From: Centropus unirufus
Taxonomy: Eukaryota; Chordata; Aves; Cuculiformes; Centropidae
Length of the DNA stretch: 64,000 nucleotides
NCBI GenBank assembly: GCA_013397695.1
Contig: VYZI01000254.1
Span: 474,629 to 538,628 of the forward strand
Direction of reading: 5' to 3'
How positions within the stretch are numbered: the stretch's first letter is position 1; every line of letters begins with the position of its first letter. Below, in pieces: positions 61,678-64,000 of the stretch. The notes under the pieces are model-generated. The model was not told where the DNA came from. It did no database searches and saw only the letters and a list, made by a program, of their open reading frames with translations. The translations under genes were made by a program, and so were the position numbers.

Positions 61678-62799
61678 TTTATTATGCTCAAAGTGTAATG
61701 TTTTTTTACTCTCAACCCTAGATATTAATGTGACTCACCTCCTTGTTTGTAAAGACTAGAGGCTCTGTTCAGTTGTGGGTACATAGGCATCTTGCACAGC
61801 CGGAGACTCCACAGGTCAACCAAGACATGACACAGTTTATTGTACTCCTGGAGAGGTATCTGGAAACTAAGAAGGGCTGCTTTGTGGCACTAGGTGTCAG
61901 AATAATTCAAGGCCAGCTCAGAGCATTTTTCCGGGTGTTTGTGCTCTCAGATATCAGATCTTGCTCTAGAACATAGCTTCAAGTGCTTCAGTTTTTCAGT
62001 GATAAGATGTTGACGTTCTTTTTTTTCCACCTCCTCCCAAAAATAATGCTCAGGGTAGGGACACTTTGTGATTGAATGAAACATTTGTTCAGTGCACCTA
62101 GCCAAAGCAAAATAATTTCCCTCCCTAATCTGCAGGGAAAACTATCTTTCTCCTGCTTATGAGTGACTTCTAATACTCTCTTCCATTTTATCATAAAACA
62201 GATTTATTTGTAATAAATTAGTGGTGAGTGGTGTTTTAACTATATTGCTTCTTTCAATAGCAAGGATATGATTGCCATTTTCACACAACTGCAGTAGGTT
62301 ATGCCACAAGTAATCATGTAAGAATTATTACTGGGACTGACATCTTAGCTGAAGTAACATGATCCATGACAGGTTTAAAACATGTGATGAGTTGGCAATG
62401 ATTGCAAAGTAGGACACCACTCAGCAAAAAGGTGTGGTGAATTCAAGCCCCAAGATAATTGCCTGAAAAGTTCATCCAAAAGCTTACATCAACGTTTGTG
62501 TAACTTTGGAATAAATTCATACACCAGGCCCATAGTCACCATAAGTAAAAATATAATCTCAAAGAATAAATGGGATTACTGAACAAAGTGAGATATGGAT
62601 GCTATGAAATTCTGATAAAAAGCTGTTGATGTGGGAATGCTGTAAGAATCAGAACCAATGAAAACTCTGGAAGGAGACTGTCTTTACTCACAAATGAATA
62701 AAATCAAAGTATATTTAATCATCAGAGGGATGCTGGCGTGCATGAAGTAGAAAGAAGGCAAGAAGTGGAACTAGATTTTATTTTCCTGATAAACCATTT

Positions 62800-62853
62800 T
62801 TTAAAGGTTGGTCTAAATGACTTCTTAGTTCATGTCTGCCTTATATCCTTCTT
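62800..62853 (+). mobile_element. Possible old CR1/L3-like LINE 3' end
   Basis: The run aggttggtctaaatgacttc, ttagttcatgtctgcctta resembles the LINE end 'ggattagatgacttcttgaggtcccttccagcccta', followed by a decayed tail (tatccttctt). Upstream text is not alignable by eye. A tentative call. Confidence 0.3.
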
Positions 62854-64000
62854 GAGCAAAATCAGTTAATAAACTTCTCAATCAGTGTAAAATTAGCTTA
62901 GAGAAATTAATTCAATGTGAAAAAGCAAATTTAGATTACTGAGGATATTGCCTCATACTAGATTTCTGTTATGATATACACAATTAAAAATAGGAGCAAA
63001 ACATGGCTTTCTGCTTAGTAATGTTAAGGACCTAAATCAGACAAAAATTAACTGTGATGGTAAGACACAGTCCATGCTGATACAACATTCACAGATAGGC
63101 TAGATCATTCTAAACTCTAAAACCATGTGTAATTGTTGTTCACAGCATCATAACAAGTCCGTCCTGACTACGAGCCTTGAGCTTAGCATTGCAGGGAATG
63201 TCTTTTCCTTCAACTTTTTCACTGCATGTCCATACGCAGAACCTGCTGTGTTTTGGCTGCTGCTGGGAACAGAAGGCTACAGCTCTGGAGCTGATGGAGC
63301 AGCCACATCAATATGCACCAGTAGCCCTGCTTCTTAGCAAATGTTGCAGGGACAGTAAATCCGCCCCAAGCTGCTTGAAACGGTTCTGCTGATGATGGCT
63401 TTTGCAGATACACTACTGAAAAATATTTGCTGGCATAAGGGCTAGAGCTCCACAGACGTCTCAAAATGTATTTTTCCTACCAATATAAAACTTGGACTTA
63501 CATGACCTCTAGAAATGATACTTTCCCTCTCCCAGTCTGGCCAGGGCATAATAGATCTGTAATTGCTTAATCAGTACTTATACCTTTAGAATTTTTTGCC
63601 ATAGTCTGCCATTATTTTGCTTTCATTTGGTTGTATTTTATAATCTACAAGAAATAACACAATCTTTTTTTCCTACTGTCAATGTCCTCATAATTTTAAA
63701 CAGGTGCAAGCAACTCACCTATTATGTAAATCATATTCCATCCTATAAAATAAATAATGCCCTCAAGATTTTTGAAATTAATCAAGTACAAATCTTGGCT
63801 TCAAAATTTTGCCTGCCAGTAAGAACAATTCCAATTATAGCCTGTTTCATGAGTTCTACTCCAATTGATGTCTATAGCTTCAAAAGAGATTTGAATGGTA
63901 TAGACCTAGTAGACTTCATAGAAATTTTCTTCAAATTGCTCATCAAGACAATATTCTTAAATTCTCATCCACTGACTATGCTCTTGAACTAATAAAAAAT

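Larger units (their letters stand above)
60396..64000. other. Unique non-coding stretch with CR1 ends
   Basis: Apart from the CR1 end at 61538-61677 and a possible old LINE end at 62800-62853, I see no gene. The slightly GC-richer part at about 63120-63470 has overlapping frames on both strands (70-81 codons) without family features. The last frame, at 63627-63992 (plus, 121 codons), is hydrophobic and isoleucine-rich as expected from AT-rich DNA, shows no recognisable domain, and stops just before the window edge. Confidence 0.55.

Noticed and set aside
63125..63470. Overlapping frames on both strands in a GC-richer patch
   Set aside because: Short, without domain or splice context; likely due to local base composition.

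Overview
The window is AT-rich vertebrate nuclear DNA, almost certainly from a bird. The main evidence is its interspersed repeats. Nearly every recognisable one is a CR1 non-LTR retrotransposon, with the avian 3' end (short ATTCTRTG-type repeat, no poly-A tail) and a family of 5'-truncated copies. There are no Alu, B1, L1 or other mammal-specific repeats, and repeat density is low, as is usual in birds. Fainter, older relics also occur: CORE-SINE/MIR-type tRNA-derived heads and L3/CR1-like 3' ends shared by amniotes. The species cannot be told from the sequence alone.

I find no protein-coding gene that I can recognise, no rRNA or functional tRNA gene, no CRISPR array and no operon-like organisation. 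The open frames are short, lack domain hallmarks, and are mostly what chance gives in about 64 kb of AT-rich DNA. The exceptions are fragments of the CR1 reverse-transcriptase ORF and the meaningless dipeptide-repeat frames of a microsatellite. The window is best read as a gene desert or part of a very long intron.

Layout: 1-2318 is unique sequence with one exon-like segment (1212-1320). 2319-3695 holds two CR1 copies, head to tail on the minus strand. 3696-24418 is mostly unique, with a CORE-SINE relic (about 4.2 kb), ancient L3/CR1-like ends (about 14.1 and 19.8 kb) and possible conserved non-coding blocks. Short CR1 3' ends lie at 24.4 and 26.5 kb, with a CORE-SINE head between them at 25.1 kb. 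At 33.7-34.4 kb a plus-strand CR1 3' end sits inside a minus-strand CR1. A long minus-strand CR1 fills 39.25-40.0 kb. At 46.5-46.7 kb is a 195-bp (ACATAT)n array with one unresolved base. At 59.25-60.4 kb two CR1 copies of different subfamilies meet tail to tail, and another CR1 3' end lies at 61.5-61.7 kb. The rest is unique non-coding DNA with small tandem duplications, homopurine tracts and a few splice-site pairs that could mark exons of a long non-coding or long-intron gene.

Nothing here supports an organised multi-gene system. The points most worth checking are the splice-bounded candidate exons (including a 15-nt microexon-like segment), the longest non-repeat open frame at 41.6-42.1 kb, the nested or abutting CR1 structures and the large alternating purine-pyrimidine microsatellite. 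All repeat family calls were made by eye from remembered consensus features, without alignment or database search.
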